From Streptomyces sp. AC1-42W (lineage in GTDB: Bacteria; Actinomycetota; Actinomycetes; Streptomycetales; Streptomycetaceae), in the NCBI RefSeq assembly GCF_003248355.1, contig NZ_QKWY01000002.1:1426001-1490000 (forward strand): a stretch of 64,000 nt of DNA, written 5' to 3'. Made by a program: the position numbers and the translations under genes. Below are positions 32,993 through 39,900 of the stretch, in pieces. Position 1 is the stretch's first letter. Each line of letters starts with the position of its first letter. The notes below the pieces were generated by a model that saw only the letters and a list, made by a program, of their open reading frames with translations, was not told the DNA's origin and searched no databases.

Positions 32993-34114
32993 TCAGAGCC
33001 AGCCGTTGCGCTTGAGCATGCGGTGGATGGAGAAGCAGACCACGCCGATGAAGCCGAGCACCATCGGATAGCCGTACGTCCACTTGAGTTCGGGCATGTG
33101 CTCGAAGTTCATGCCGTAGACGCCGCAGATCATCGTCGGCACGGCGATGATGGCCGCCCAGGAGGTGATCTTGCGCATGTCCTCGTTCTGCGCGACGGTC
33201 GCCTGCGCCAGGTTGGCCTGGAGGATGGAGTTGAGGAGTTCGTCGAAGCCGACGACCTCCTCCTGCACCCGTACGAGGTGGTCGGCGACGTCCCGGAAGT
33301 ACTTCTGGATGTCCGGGTCGATCAGCCGCATCGGCCGCTCGCTCAGCAGCTGCATCGGGCGCAGCAGCGGGGAGACGGCCCGCTTGAACTCCAGCACCTC
33401 GCGCTTGAGCTGGTAGATCCGTCCGGCGTCCGAGCCGCGCGCGCTGCCCTTGTCCGGGGTGGAGAAGACCTCGATCTCCACCTCGTCGATGTCGTCCTGC
33501 ACCGCTCCGGCCACCGCGATGTAGCCGTCCACGACGTGGTCGGCGATGGAGTGCAGCACGGCGGAGGGGCCCTTGGCGAGCAGTTCGGGGTCGTCCTCCA
33601 GGCGGTGGCGCAGGGCGCGCAGCGAGCCGTGGCCGCCGTGCCGGACGGTGATGACGAAGTCCCGGCCGGTGAAGCACATGACCTCGCCGGTCTCGACGAC
33701 CTCGCTGGTCGCGGTCAGTTCGGCGTGCTCCACGTAGTGGATGGTCTTGAAGACGGTGAACAGGGTGTCGTCGTACCGCTCCAGCTTGGGCCGCTGGTGG
33801 GCGTGGACGGCGTCCTCCACGGCCAGCGGGTGCAGCCCGAACTCCCGGGCGATTCCCGCGAATTCCTCCTCGGTCGGCTCGTGCAGGCCGATCCAGGCGA
33901 AGCCGCCGTCCTCGCGCACCCGGAGCATCGCCTCGCGCGGGGAGTGACAGGTGCCCTCCGTCTCGGCGAGGCGGCGGCCGTCGCGGTAGACCGCGCAGTC
34001 GACGACCGCGCTGGAGGCGGACGGGTCGCGGGTGGTGTCGTAACTGTTGTGCAGGGCGGCGTTCTTGCGCAGGGAGGGGCGCACGACTGCGCGCAGGTCA
34101 CGGATCATCGACAT
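32993..34114 (-). CDS. corA: CorA-type magnesium/cobalt transporter
   Basis: This 373-residue channel protein has a large cytoplasmic alpha/beta-plus-helix funnel. The long stalk helix leads to two C-terminal membrane helices bearing the invariant pore motif YGMNFEHMPEL (Gly334-Met335-Asn336). The basic end (MLKRNGWL) is typical. It forms pentamers that admit Mg2+. The ATG at 34114 is fixed by AAGGAG six bases upstream. A 408-base gap lies upstream. The mycobacterial equivalent (Rv1239c) also follows the DUF1003/MgtE-N genes. Confidence 0.95.
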   Translation of the reverse strand: MSMIRDLRAVVRPSLRKNAALHNSYDTTRDPSASSAVVDCAVYRDGRRLAETEGTCHSPREAMLRVREDGGFAWIGLHEPTEEEFAGIAREFGLHPLAVEDAVHAHQRPKLERYDDTLFTVFKTIHYVEHAELTATSEVVETGEVMCFTGRDFVITVRHGGHGSLRALRHRLEDDPELLAKGPSAVLHSIADHVVDGYIAVAGAVQDDIDEVEIEVFSTPDKGSARGSDAGRIYQLKREVLEFKRAVSPLLRPMQLLSERPMRLIDPDIQKYFRDVADHLVRVQEEVVGFDELLNSILQANLAQATVAQNEDMRKITSWAAIIAVPTMICGVYGMNFEHMPELKWTYGYPMVLGFIGVVCFSIHRMLKRNGWL

Positions 34115-34522
34115 GGCTGGCTCCTTCACGGAGGGCCGTCGGCGAGGGCGTGGCACAGCCCGGAATGGGGACGTGGGCTCACATCCGCAAAGCGGGCGGC
34201 ACCGCGGCGGCACGGTGACGGCGTTCGCTACAGACAGGCAAAGAGGGGCGCTCTTCCGTCACGCGCGACATGCCGTGGCGGCCTCGACCGGGTCATCGGG
34301 TCACGCGGAGAGGCGCCGGTCGGAAGAGCGGTCGGTACTGCACGATCGACTTCCATCCACCGCAGCCCCACCTCCTCCGGTCGGTCCCCCGTGGGGGACG
34401 ACGTTGCGCGGGCTGAGAGCGACGCTTCTGCGTGCTGCCCCGCGACCGACACCCCAGGCTAGCAGCCGGTACAGGCCCAATCCCTTACTTTGCCCGTTCC
34501 ATACGCGTCCTATGCTCGCCGC
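34115..34522. other. Long gap between corA and the divergent SUFU gene
   Basis: Most of this 408-base region is transcribed as the corA leader if the promoter lies near the divergent start. On the minus strand it holds an open frame of 74 codons from a GTG at 34452 (preceded 3 bases earlier by TAGCCT) to a TAG at 34228. Its C-terminal part is Arg/Pro-rich (DPMTRSRPPRHVARD). No M-box-like consensus was found. The plus-strand promoter TTGCCC-N15-TATGCT is at its right end. Confidence 0.5.
34490..34516 (+). promoter_or_regulatory. Promoter TTGCCC-N15-TATGCT for a leaderless gene
   Basis: TTGCCC (34490-34495) and TATGCT (34511-34516) are 15 bases apart. The start codon follows six bases after the -10 box with no Shine-Dalgarno sequence. 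The same layout recurs before the gene at 42224. Confidence 0.6.
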
Positions 34523-35107
34523 ATGGCAGAAATTCTTGCTCAGGTCGAGGCCCGGCTACGTACGGCCCTGGGCGAACCGGACGCACGCGCGGCGGTGACC
34601 TTCCTCGGGACGGACCGGATCGAGGTGCTCCGTTTCATCGACGGCGACATCGTCCGGTACGCCACGCTCGGCATGTCCGGCCGGCCCATGTCCGACCCGA
34701 CCGCCGTTCTGGCCGATCCGGTGAAGGGCCCGCGCGCCGAGCTGGTGCTCTCGGTACGGGGCGGGCTCGCCGACACCGACCAGGTGCTGCGCAAGCTGGC
34801 GGTGCTCGCGGCCGCGCCGCAGGTGGAGGGGCTGGTCGTGGCGCCGGGCGCCTCGCTGGACGTGGGCGAGCCGCTGTGGCCGGGGGCGCCGTTCAGCTCG
34901 GTGCTGGTCGCGGAGAGCGGCGGACTGGTCGAGGACCTGGAGCTGGACGCGCCCCTGGACCCGGTCCGCTTCCTGCCGCTGCTGCCGATGACGCCCAACG
35001 AGGCCGCCTGGAAGCGGGTCCGGGGCGCGCGGGAGCTCCAGGAGAAGTGGCTGGCCCAGGGGACCGACCTGCGCGATCCCCTGCGGCGTTCCGCCGCGCT
35101 GGACTGA
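34523..35107 (+). CDS. Suppressor-of-fused (SUFU) domain protein
   Basis: This 194-residue cytoplasmic protein matches the bacterial SUFU-like family (FLGTDRIEVLRFIDGDIVRYATLGMSGRPM, in part; later LLPMTPNEAAWKR). The bacterial role is unknown; in some species SUFU proteins act as immunity proteins or in sorting, but nothing here supports that. The ATG at 34523 has no ribosome site but sits 6 bases after a TATGCT box, so the message is probably leaderless. It is followed 93 bases later by the DUF6758-type gene in the same direction. Confidence 0.75.
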   Translation: MAEILAQVEARLRTALGEPDARAAVTFLGTDRIEVLRFIDGDIVRYATLGMSGRPMSDPTAVLADPVKGPRAELVLSVRGGLADTDQVLRKLAVLAAAPQVEGLVVAPGASLDVGEPLWPGAPFSSVLVAESGGLVEDLELDAPLDPVRFLPLLPMTPNEAAWKRVRGARELQEKWLAQGTDLRDPLRRSAALD

Positions 35108-35200
35108 CGGGCCCGGACGGCGGGCCGGCGCGCCCCCGCCGCGCGCCGCGCGGGTGATCGTCCTTGACGTGGGGACGGCCGGGGAGGACCGTTGGGAGGT

Positions 35201-35845
35201 ATGAGGGGCGAACCAAGCTGCCCGAAGTGCGCAGGCCGGGTCAGGGCGCCCGGACTCTTCGCCGACTCCTGGCAGTGCGATGTCCACGGCAGCGTGCATC
35301 CGCTCCAGCCGGTCGTCCCGCCGGGCGTCGAGGCGCTCGGCGTCGTGGTGAACCGGACCCAGGTGCCCGTGTGGATGCCCTGGCCGCTCCCGGTCGGCTG
35401 GCTGTTCACGGGCGTGGCCTGCGCCGGTGACGACCGCACCGGCGGCCGGGCCACCGCCGTCGCCTGCTCCGGACCCGGACCGCTCGGCGGCATGGGCGAG
35501 CTGCTGCTCGTCGCCGAGGAACCGGGCGTCGGGCTCGGCGCGCGCTACGCCGGCATCGACGGACCCGATCCGGGGCCCTCGCTGCGGGTGGACGGACCGC
35601 CCGACTCCAAGGTGCTGGCCGCCGGCCGCCCCACCCCGCTCTGGCAGGTCCGGGACGCCCCCGCCGACCGGGCCGTCTTCGCGGGCGAGGCCTGCGGCCT
35701 GTGGCTGTGGGCCATCGTCTGGCCCGAGCAGTCCGCGCTGCTGATGTACGACGAACTGGTGCTGACGGACCTGCGCGACGCCGGGGGAGAGGTGGACCTG
35801 GTCCCCTGCGGCGCCCTGACCCCCCGCCTGCTCACCCGCCCCTGA
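35201..35845 (+). CDS. DUF6758-type protein with N-terminal zinc-ribbon cysteines
   Basis: This 214-residue protein has Cys6 and Cys9 (CPKC), and a Cys and His about 20 residues later (WQCDVHG), giving a probable small zinc ribbon. The rest is Gly/Pro-rich beta structure (PVWMPWPLPVGWLFTGVA, LWLWAIVWPEQSALLMYDEL). Function is unknown, but close homologues occur beside SUFU and PHP genes in streptomycetes. The ATG at 35201 follows GGGAGG too closely; a TTG at 35192, five bases after GGGGAGG, is a reasonable alternative start adding three residues. Confidence 0.7.
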   Translation: MRGEPSCPKCAGRVRAPGLFADSWQCDVHGSVHPLQPVVPPGVEALGVVVNRTQVPVWMPWPLPVGWLFTGVACAGDDRTGGRATAVACSGPGPLGGMGELLLVAEEPGVGLGARYAGIDGPDPGPSLRVDGPPDSKVLAAGRPTPLWQVRDAPADRAVFAGEACGLWLWAIVWPEQSALLMYDELVLTDLRDAGGEVDLVPCGALTPRLLTRP

Positions 35846-35921
35846 CGGCGGCCGGAACGAGCCCGCGCGCCGGTTATCCTTGGGTGTCCCCCCGTCCGCC
35901 GTGAGCACTGGAGTCCGTGTC

Positions 35922-36785
35922 GTGCGCATCGATCTGCACACCCACTCCACCGCGTCGGACGGCACGGACACCCCCGCCGAACTGGTCCGGGGCGCCGCGG
36001 CCGCGGGCCTCGACGTCGTCGCCCTCACCGACCACGACACGGTGCGCGGGCACGCCGAGGCCATCGCCGCCCTGCCCGAGGGGCTCACGCTCGTCACGGG
36101 CGCCGAGCTGTCCTGCCGCATCGACGGCGTGGGCCTGCACATGCTGGCGTACCTCTTCGACCCGGACGAGCCCGAATTCGCCCGCGAGCGCGAACTGGTG
36201 CGCGACGACCGGGTGCCCCGCGCCCGCACCATGGTCCGCAAGCTCCAGGAGCTGGGCGTCCCCGTCACCTGGGAGCAGGTCGCCCGCATCGCGGGCGACG
36301 GCTCGGTCGGCCGGCCGCACGTCGCCACCGCCCTGGTCGAACTGGGCGTCGTCCCGACCGTGTCCGACGCCTTCACGCCCGACTGGCTCGGCGACGGCGG
36401 GCGCGCCTACGCCGAGAAGCACGAACTCGACCCGTTCGACGCGATCCGGCTCGTCAAGGCCGCCGGCGGCGTCACCGTCTTCGCCCACCCGGCCGCCGTA
36501 AAGCGCGGCCGTACGGTCCCCGAGGCGCGGATCGCCGAACTGGCCGCCGCCGGTCTCGACGGCATCGAGGTGGACCACATGGACCACGACGAGCCGACCC
36601 GCACCCGGCTGCGCGCCCTCGCCGGTGAAATCGGCCTGCTGACGACCGGCTCCAGCGACTACCACGGCGGCCGCAAGACCGTCGCCCTCGGCGCGTACAC
36701 CACCGACCCCGAGATCTACGGCGAGATCACCCGGCGCGCCACGGGAGCCTTCCCGGTGCCGGGCGCCGGCGGACCCACCGCGTAA
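35922..36785 (+). CDS. PHP-domain phosphoesterase
   Basis: This 287-residue enzyme is of the YciV/RNase AM-like PHP group. Metal ligands are in the four motifs RIDLHTHSTASDG, LTDHDT, FAHPAA and SDYHGG. The family removes phosphate from nucleotides or short RNA ends (3',5'-bisphosphate nucleotidase or 5'-3' exoribonuclease activity is known). The GTG at 35922 is set by GGAG eight bases upstream; homologues begin MRIDLHTHS. A short terminator-like hairpin (36790-36814) follows before marC. Confidence 0.9.
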   Translation: MRIDLHTHSTASDGTDTPAELVRGAAAAGLDVVALTDHDTVRGHAEAIAALPEGLTLVTGAELSCRIDGVGLHMLAYLFDPDEPEFARERELVRDDRVPRARTMVRKLQELGVPVTWEQVARIAGDGSVGRPHVATALVELGVVPTVSDAFTPDWLGDGGRAYAEKHELDPFDAIRLVKAAGGVTVFAHPAAVKRGRTVPEARIAELAAAGLDGIEVDHMDHDEPTRTRLRALAGEIGLLTTGSSDYHGGRKTVALGAYTTDPEIYGEITRRATGAFPVPGAGGPTA

Positions 36786-36929
36786 CGTCGTACGGGCCGC
36801 GCCCGCGCCCGTACACCGCACATCACCCAGCGCACCCACGGCCGTCCGGCATGCCCGGCGGCCCTGCGGCGCGCGCCCTTCCCCGCGGCCACCCACCGCA
36901 TTCCCGCTCACTCCCCACAAGGCTCACCC

Positions 36930-37535
36930 GTGTTCGACATCGCTGTCTTCGGATCACTCTTTCTCACCCTTTTTGTGATTATGGACCCGCCCGGGATCAC
37001 GCCGATCTTCCTCGCCCTGACCGCGGGCCGCCCCGCCAAGGTGCAGCGCAGGATGGCGTTCCAGGCCGTCGCCGTCGCCTTCGGCGTGATCGCCGTCTTC
37101 GGCGTGCTCGGCCAGCAGATCCTGGACTATCTGCACGTCTCCGTGCCCGCGCTGATGATCGCCGGCGGTCTGCTCCTGCTGCTGATCGCGCTCGACCTGC
37201 TCACCGGCAAGACCGACGAGCCGACCCAGACCAAGGACGTCAACGTCGCCCTCGTCCCCCTGGGCATGCCGCTGCTCGCCGGCCCCGGCGCGATCGTCTC
37301 GGTGATCCTCGCCGTGCAGCACGCCGACAGCGCGGTGGACCAGGTCTCCGTCTGGACGGCCATCGTCGCCATGCACGTCGTGCTCTGGCTGACCATGCGC
37401 TACTCGCTGCTGATCATCCGCGTCATCAAGGACGGCGGCGTCGTGCTCGTCACCCGGCTCGCCGGCATGATGCTCTCCGCCATCGCCGTGCAGCAGATCA
37501 TCAACGGCGTCACCCAGGTCATCCAGGGAAGCTGA
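36930..37535 (+). CDS. MarC-family integral membrane protein
   Basis: This 201-residue protein has six membrane helices. The MarC/UPF0056 signatures are visible: LTLFVIMDPPGITPIFLAL near the start, LVPLGMPLLAGPGAI in the middle and RLAGMMLSAIAVQQIINGV at the end. The family was once linked to antibiotic resistance in E. coli but that was not confirmed; its substrate is unknown. The GTG at 36930 follows AAGG by nine bases. A perfect terminator hairpin follows at 37555-37587. Confidence 0.9.
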   Translation: MFDIAVFGSLFLTLFVIMDPPGITPIFLALTAGRPAKVQRRMAFQAVAVAFGVIAVFGVLGQQILDYLHVSVPALMIAGGLLLLLIALDLLTGKTDEPTQTKDVNVALVPLGMPLLAGPGAIVSVILAVQHADSAVDQVSVWTAIVAMHVVLWLTMRYSLLIIRVIKDGGVVLVTRLAGMMLSAIAVQQIINGVTQVIQGS

Positions 37536-37554
37536 ACCCGCCGCCCACACACCG

Positions 37555-37587
37555 ACGCCCCCGTACGGACGGTCCGTACGGGGGCGT
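37555..37587 (+). terminator. Terminator hairpin after marC
   Basis: ACGCCCCCGTACGGAC pairs perfectly over 16 bases with 37572-37587 and is followed by TTTCGTCTTCGTT. It could also serve the convergent small gene ending at 37627. Confidence 0.9.
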
Positions 37588-37626
37588 TTCGTCTTCGTTG
37601 CGACGACCCTTCACAGCGGCAAGGCG

Positions 37627-37779
37627 TTATGAGGCCGGGCTTTCGGCCGGCCGGATGTAAATGCGCTGGCCCGTTGCTGCGGCCTGCTGCACGATCCGGT
37701 TGACGGAGGCGGCGTCCACGACGGTGCTGTCCACGGCGGTACCGTCGACATCGTCGAGGCGCATGATCTCGAAGCGCAT
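37627..37779 (-). CDS. 50-residue protein of unknown function
   Basis: This small soluble protein starts MRFEIMRLDDVDG and ends YIRPAESPAS. It is acidic in the middle (DDVDGTAVDSTVVDAASV) and contains a helix-like segment NRIVQQAAATGQ. The ATG at 37779 is supported by AAGGGAAG a few bases upstream; a longer frame upstream has no such site. It lies between a strong terminator and an A+T-rich divergent promoter region shared with the NYN gene. I do not recognise a domain, but size, codon use and a clear ribosome site argue that it is real. Confidence 0.7.
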   Translation of the reverse strand: MRFEIMRLDDVDGTAVDSTVVDAASVNRIVQQAAATGQRIYIRPAESPAS

Positions 37780-37908
37780 AGGGCTTCCCTTCGTCTGATC
37801 CTCCTGCTGGAGAACTACTGGGAGGACGGTCTCCCGTCCGCAAGGATGAGGAGCGCCAGGCATGACAGTCGAGCGCCCCACACGGATGACAACGAGTTGC
37901 CCCCTGCA

Positions 37909-37962
37909 AACATTCCCTACGCTAAGGAAATTTTTTGGATGTCTAACTACCGATTGGTAATC
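37909..37962. promoter_or_regulatory. A+T-rich island between the small gene and the NYN-domain gene
   Basis: This 54-base stretch, containing AAATTTTTT and the imperfect palindrome TACC-GATT-GGTA (37949-37960 region), is far less GC-rich than its flanks. It lies between divergent genes and is probably their shared control region. Confidence 0.5.
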
Positions 37963-38000
37963 AGGCCCGTGCCCCCGGCCGTCCGCGCGACGGACCGCCC

Positions 38001-38888
38001 ATGAACGACCCGGAGATCGGCGAGCGCCTGGACCGCGTCATCGCCCTGCTCGAACGCGTACTCGCCGAGGTCTCGAAGACCCCCTCCACCCACGCGATCT
38101 TCGTCGACGCGGGCTATGTGTACGCCGCCGCCGGACTGCTCGTCACCGGCACCGAGGACCGGCGCTCCTTCGACCTCGACGCCGAGGGGCTGATCGAGGC
38201 GTTCATCGACAAGGCCCGCACCATCTTCGCGGACAGCCGGCTGCTGCGCGTGTACTGGTACGACGGCGCCAGGCGCCGCATCCACACCGCCGAACAGCAG
38301 GTCATCGCCGAACTCCCCGACGTCAAGGTCAGACTCGGCAACCTCAACTCCAACAACCAGCAGAAGGGCGTCGACTCCCTCATCCGCACCGACCTGGAGT
38401 CGCTGGCCCGCCACCGCGCCATCAGCGACGCCGCGCTCGTCGGCGGCGACGAGGACCTGGTGTCCGCCGTGGAGGCCGCCCAGGGCTACGGCGCCCGCGT
38501 CCATCTGTGGGGCATCGAGGCCGGCGAGGGGCACAACCAGGCGGAGCCGCTGCTCTGGGAAGTGGACAGCCGGCGCACCTTCGACCTGGACTTCTGCAGC
38601 CCGTACGTGACCAGACGCGCCGTCACCACCTACGAGGAGGACGCCCCCGCGCCCTCCCGTGAGGAGGTCCGGCTCGTCGGGGTGCGGATCGCCACGGCCT
38701 GGCTCGCCGCACGCGGCCGCGACTCGCTGGCGGAACTGCTGCCCGGCCACCCGTTCCTGCCGGGCCCGGTCGACCAGGACCTGCTGCACGAGGCCGAACG
38801 GCTCCTCCAGCGCTCGCTGCGCGGCCACCCGCCCCTGCGCAGAGCCCTGCGCGACGGCTTCTGGCAGCACCTCCAGTCGCAGTACTGA
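38001..38888 (+). CDS. NYN-domain (PIN-like) putative ribonuclease
   Basis: This 295-residue protein has a short N-terminal helix, then a NYN domain with acidic residues in IFVDAGYVYA (Asp36), KGVDSLIRTDL and VGGDEDLVSAVEAA, the arrangement of Mg-dependent PIN-like nucleases. Its last 100 residues (about 215-295) form a helical domain with RIATAWLAARGRDSLAELLPG, resembling the winged OST-HTH/LOTUS-like regions often joined to NYN domains. It probably cleaves RNA; the target is unknown. The ATG at 38001 has a weak ribosome-binding site. Confidence 0.85.
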   Translation: MNDPEIGERLDRVIALLERVLAEVSKTPSTHAIFVDAGYVYAAAGLLVTGTEDRRSFDLDAEGLIEAFIDKARTIFADSRLLRVYWYDGARRRIHTAEQQVIAELPDVKVRLGNLNSNNQQKGVDSLIRTDLESLARHRAISDAALVGGDEDLVSAVEAAQGYGARVHLWGIEAGEGHNQAEPLLWEVDSRRTFDLDFCSPYVTRRAVTTYEEDAPAPSREEVRLVGVRIATAWLAARGRDSLAELLPGHPFLPGPVDQDLLHEAERLLQRSLRGHPPLRRALRDGFWQHLQSQY

Positions 38889-38919
38889 CGCAGTGCGCGC
38901 GCCCCGGACCGGCCGGCCG

Positions 38920-39759
38920 CTACAGCCCCGACCAGAACGCGGCGAGCGCGGCGGCGGTCTCCACCGGCCGGCCCGTGTTGGGGGAGTGCTCGGCGCCCTC
39001 GATCCGGGTCCGGTGCGCGCCCAGCCGTACGGCCATCTCGTCGAGCACCGGCACCGGCCACACGTCGTCCCGCTCGCCCGAGACGACGTGCACCGGCAGC
39101 CCGGTGGCGGCCAGCTCGGCCACCCGGTCCGGCTCGGTGGCCAGTTGACGGCCCGTCTCGACCAGCTGGACCGGGTGGTGGCGCAGCCAGCGCCGCCGCA
39201 GGTCCTCGCCGCCCGTGTCCGCCTCGGCCGGCGGGTCGAAGGCGCGCATCGCCGCCCAGACGCCGTCCATCGTCATCGTCGCCAGCGCGTCGCCCAGGAT
39301 CTTCAGCTTGATCTGCTGCGCCTCCACCACCTCCGCCGGCCCCGAGGACATCAGGGTCAGCGAGCGGAACGGCGAGGCGTCGAGCAGGACGGCGGCCCGG
39401 CCGATCTGCCCGCCGAGCGAGTGCCCCACCAGATGCACCGGATCTCCGCCGAGCGCGGCCGCCTGGGCGAGCACGTCGCGGGCCAGCTCCTCTTGCGTGT
39501 ACGCGCGGGGGTCGTCCGTGCCGGGGCTCTCGAACTGTCCGCGCCCGTCCACGGCGACCGCGCGGTACCCGGCCCGCGCGAGCGGTTCGAGGAGGGCGAT
39601 GAAGTCCTCCTTGCTGCCGGTGTACCCGGGCACCAGCAGGGCCGTACCGAGCGGCGTCCCGGAGGGGAGCGCGTCCAGCACGGCGAACTCCCCGCGCGGG
39701 GTGGCCAGCGCACGGGAACGGGCACAGGGGGGCGGGGTGAAGGTGGGTGGCCTGCTCAT
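38920..39759 (-). CDS. Alpha/beta-hydrolase
   Basis: This 279-residue alpha/beta-hydrolase has the nucleophile elbow GHSLGGQ, an oxyanion region VPGYTGSKEDF, a likely acid in VSGERDDVWP and the histidine in EGAEHSPNTGRP. The substrate is unknown. The ATG has no Shine-Dalgarno sequence. TAACCT lies 6 bases upstream, suggesting a leaderless message. It converges with the NYN gene, and downstream of its start lie tandem repeats and the terminator of the helicase gene. Confidence 0.88.
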   Translation of the reverse strand: MSRPPTFTPPPCARSRALATPRGEFAVLDALPSGTPLGTALLVPGYTGSKEDFIALLEPLARAGYRAVAVDGRGQFESPGTDDPRAYTQEELARDVLAQAAALGGDPVHLVGHSLGGQIGRAAVLLDASPFRSLTLMSSGPAEVVEAQQIKLKILGDALATMTMDGVWAAMRAFDPPAEADTGGEDLRRRWLRHHPVQLVETGRQLATEPDRVAELAATGLPVHVVSGERDDVWPVPVLDEMAVRLGAHRTRIEGAEHSPNTGRPVETAAALAAFWSGL

Positions 39760-39787
39760 GGAACGAGGTTAAGTCGTCGCGCGAGGG

Positions 39788-39859
39788 GCGGCCCCCGGAA
39801 GCGGCGGGCGGCCCCCGGAAACGGCGGGCGACCTCCGGAAACGGCGGGCGGCCCCGGGG
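39788..39859. repeat. Tandem 20-bp repeats derived from a terminator arm
   Basis: Three and a half copies of GCGGCCCCCGGAAACGGCGG (39788-39807, 39808-39827, 39828-39847, partial to 39859) run straight into the left arm of the hairpin at 39842-39884, sharing its GGCGGGCGGCCCC core. Confidence 0.85.
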
Positions 39860-39884
39860 AGAGGTTCCCCGGGGCCGCCCGCCG
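39842..39884 (-). terminator. Perfect 19-bp terminator stem after the DEAD-box helicase gene
   Basis: Bases 39842-39860 pair perfectly with 39866-39884 around the loop GAGGT. The hairpin begins 17 bases after the helicase stop codon. Confidence 0.85.
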
Positions 39885-39900
39885 ACGCTGTCCGGTCCGG

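Noticed and set aside
34115..34480. A magnesium (M-box) riboswitch before corA
   Set aside because: I searched by eye for the GTTAGGTGAGGCTCC-type core and paired elements and found none; only an open frame and ordinary hairpins were seen.
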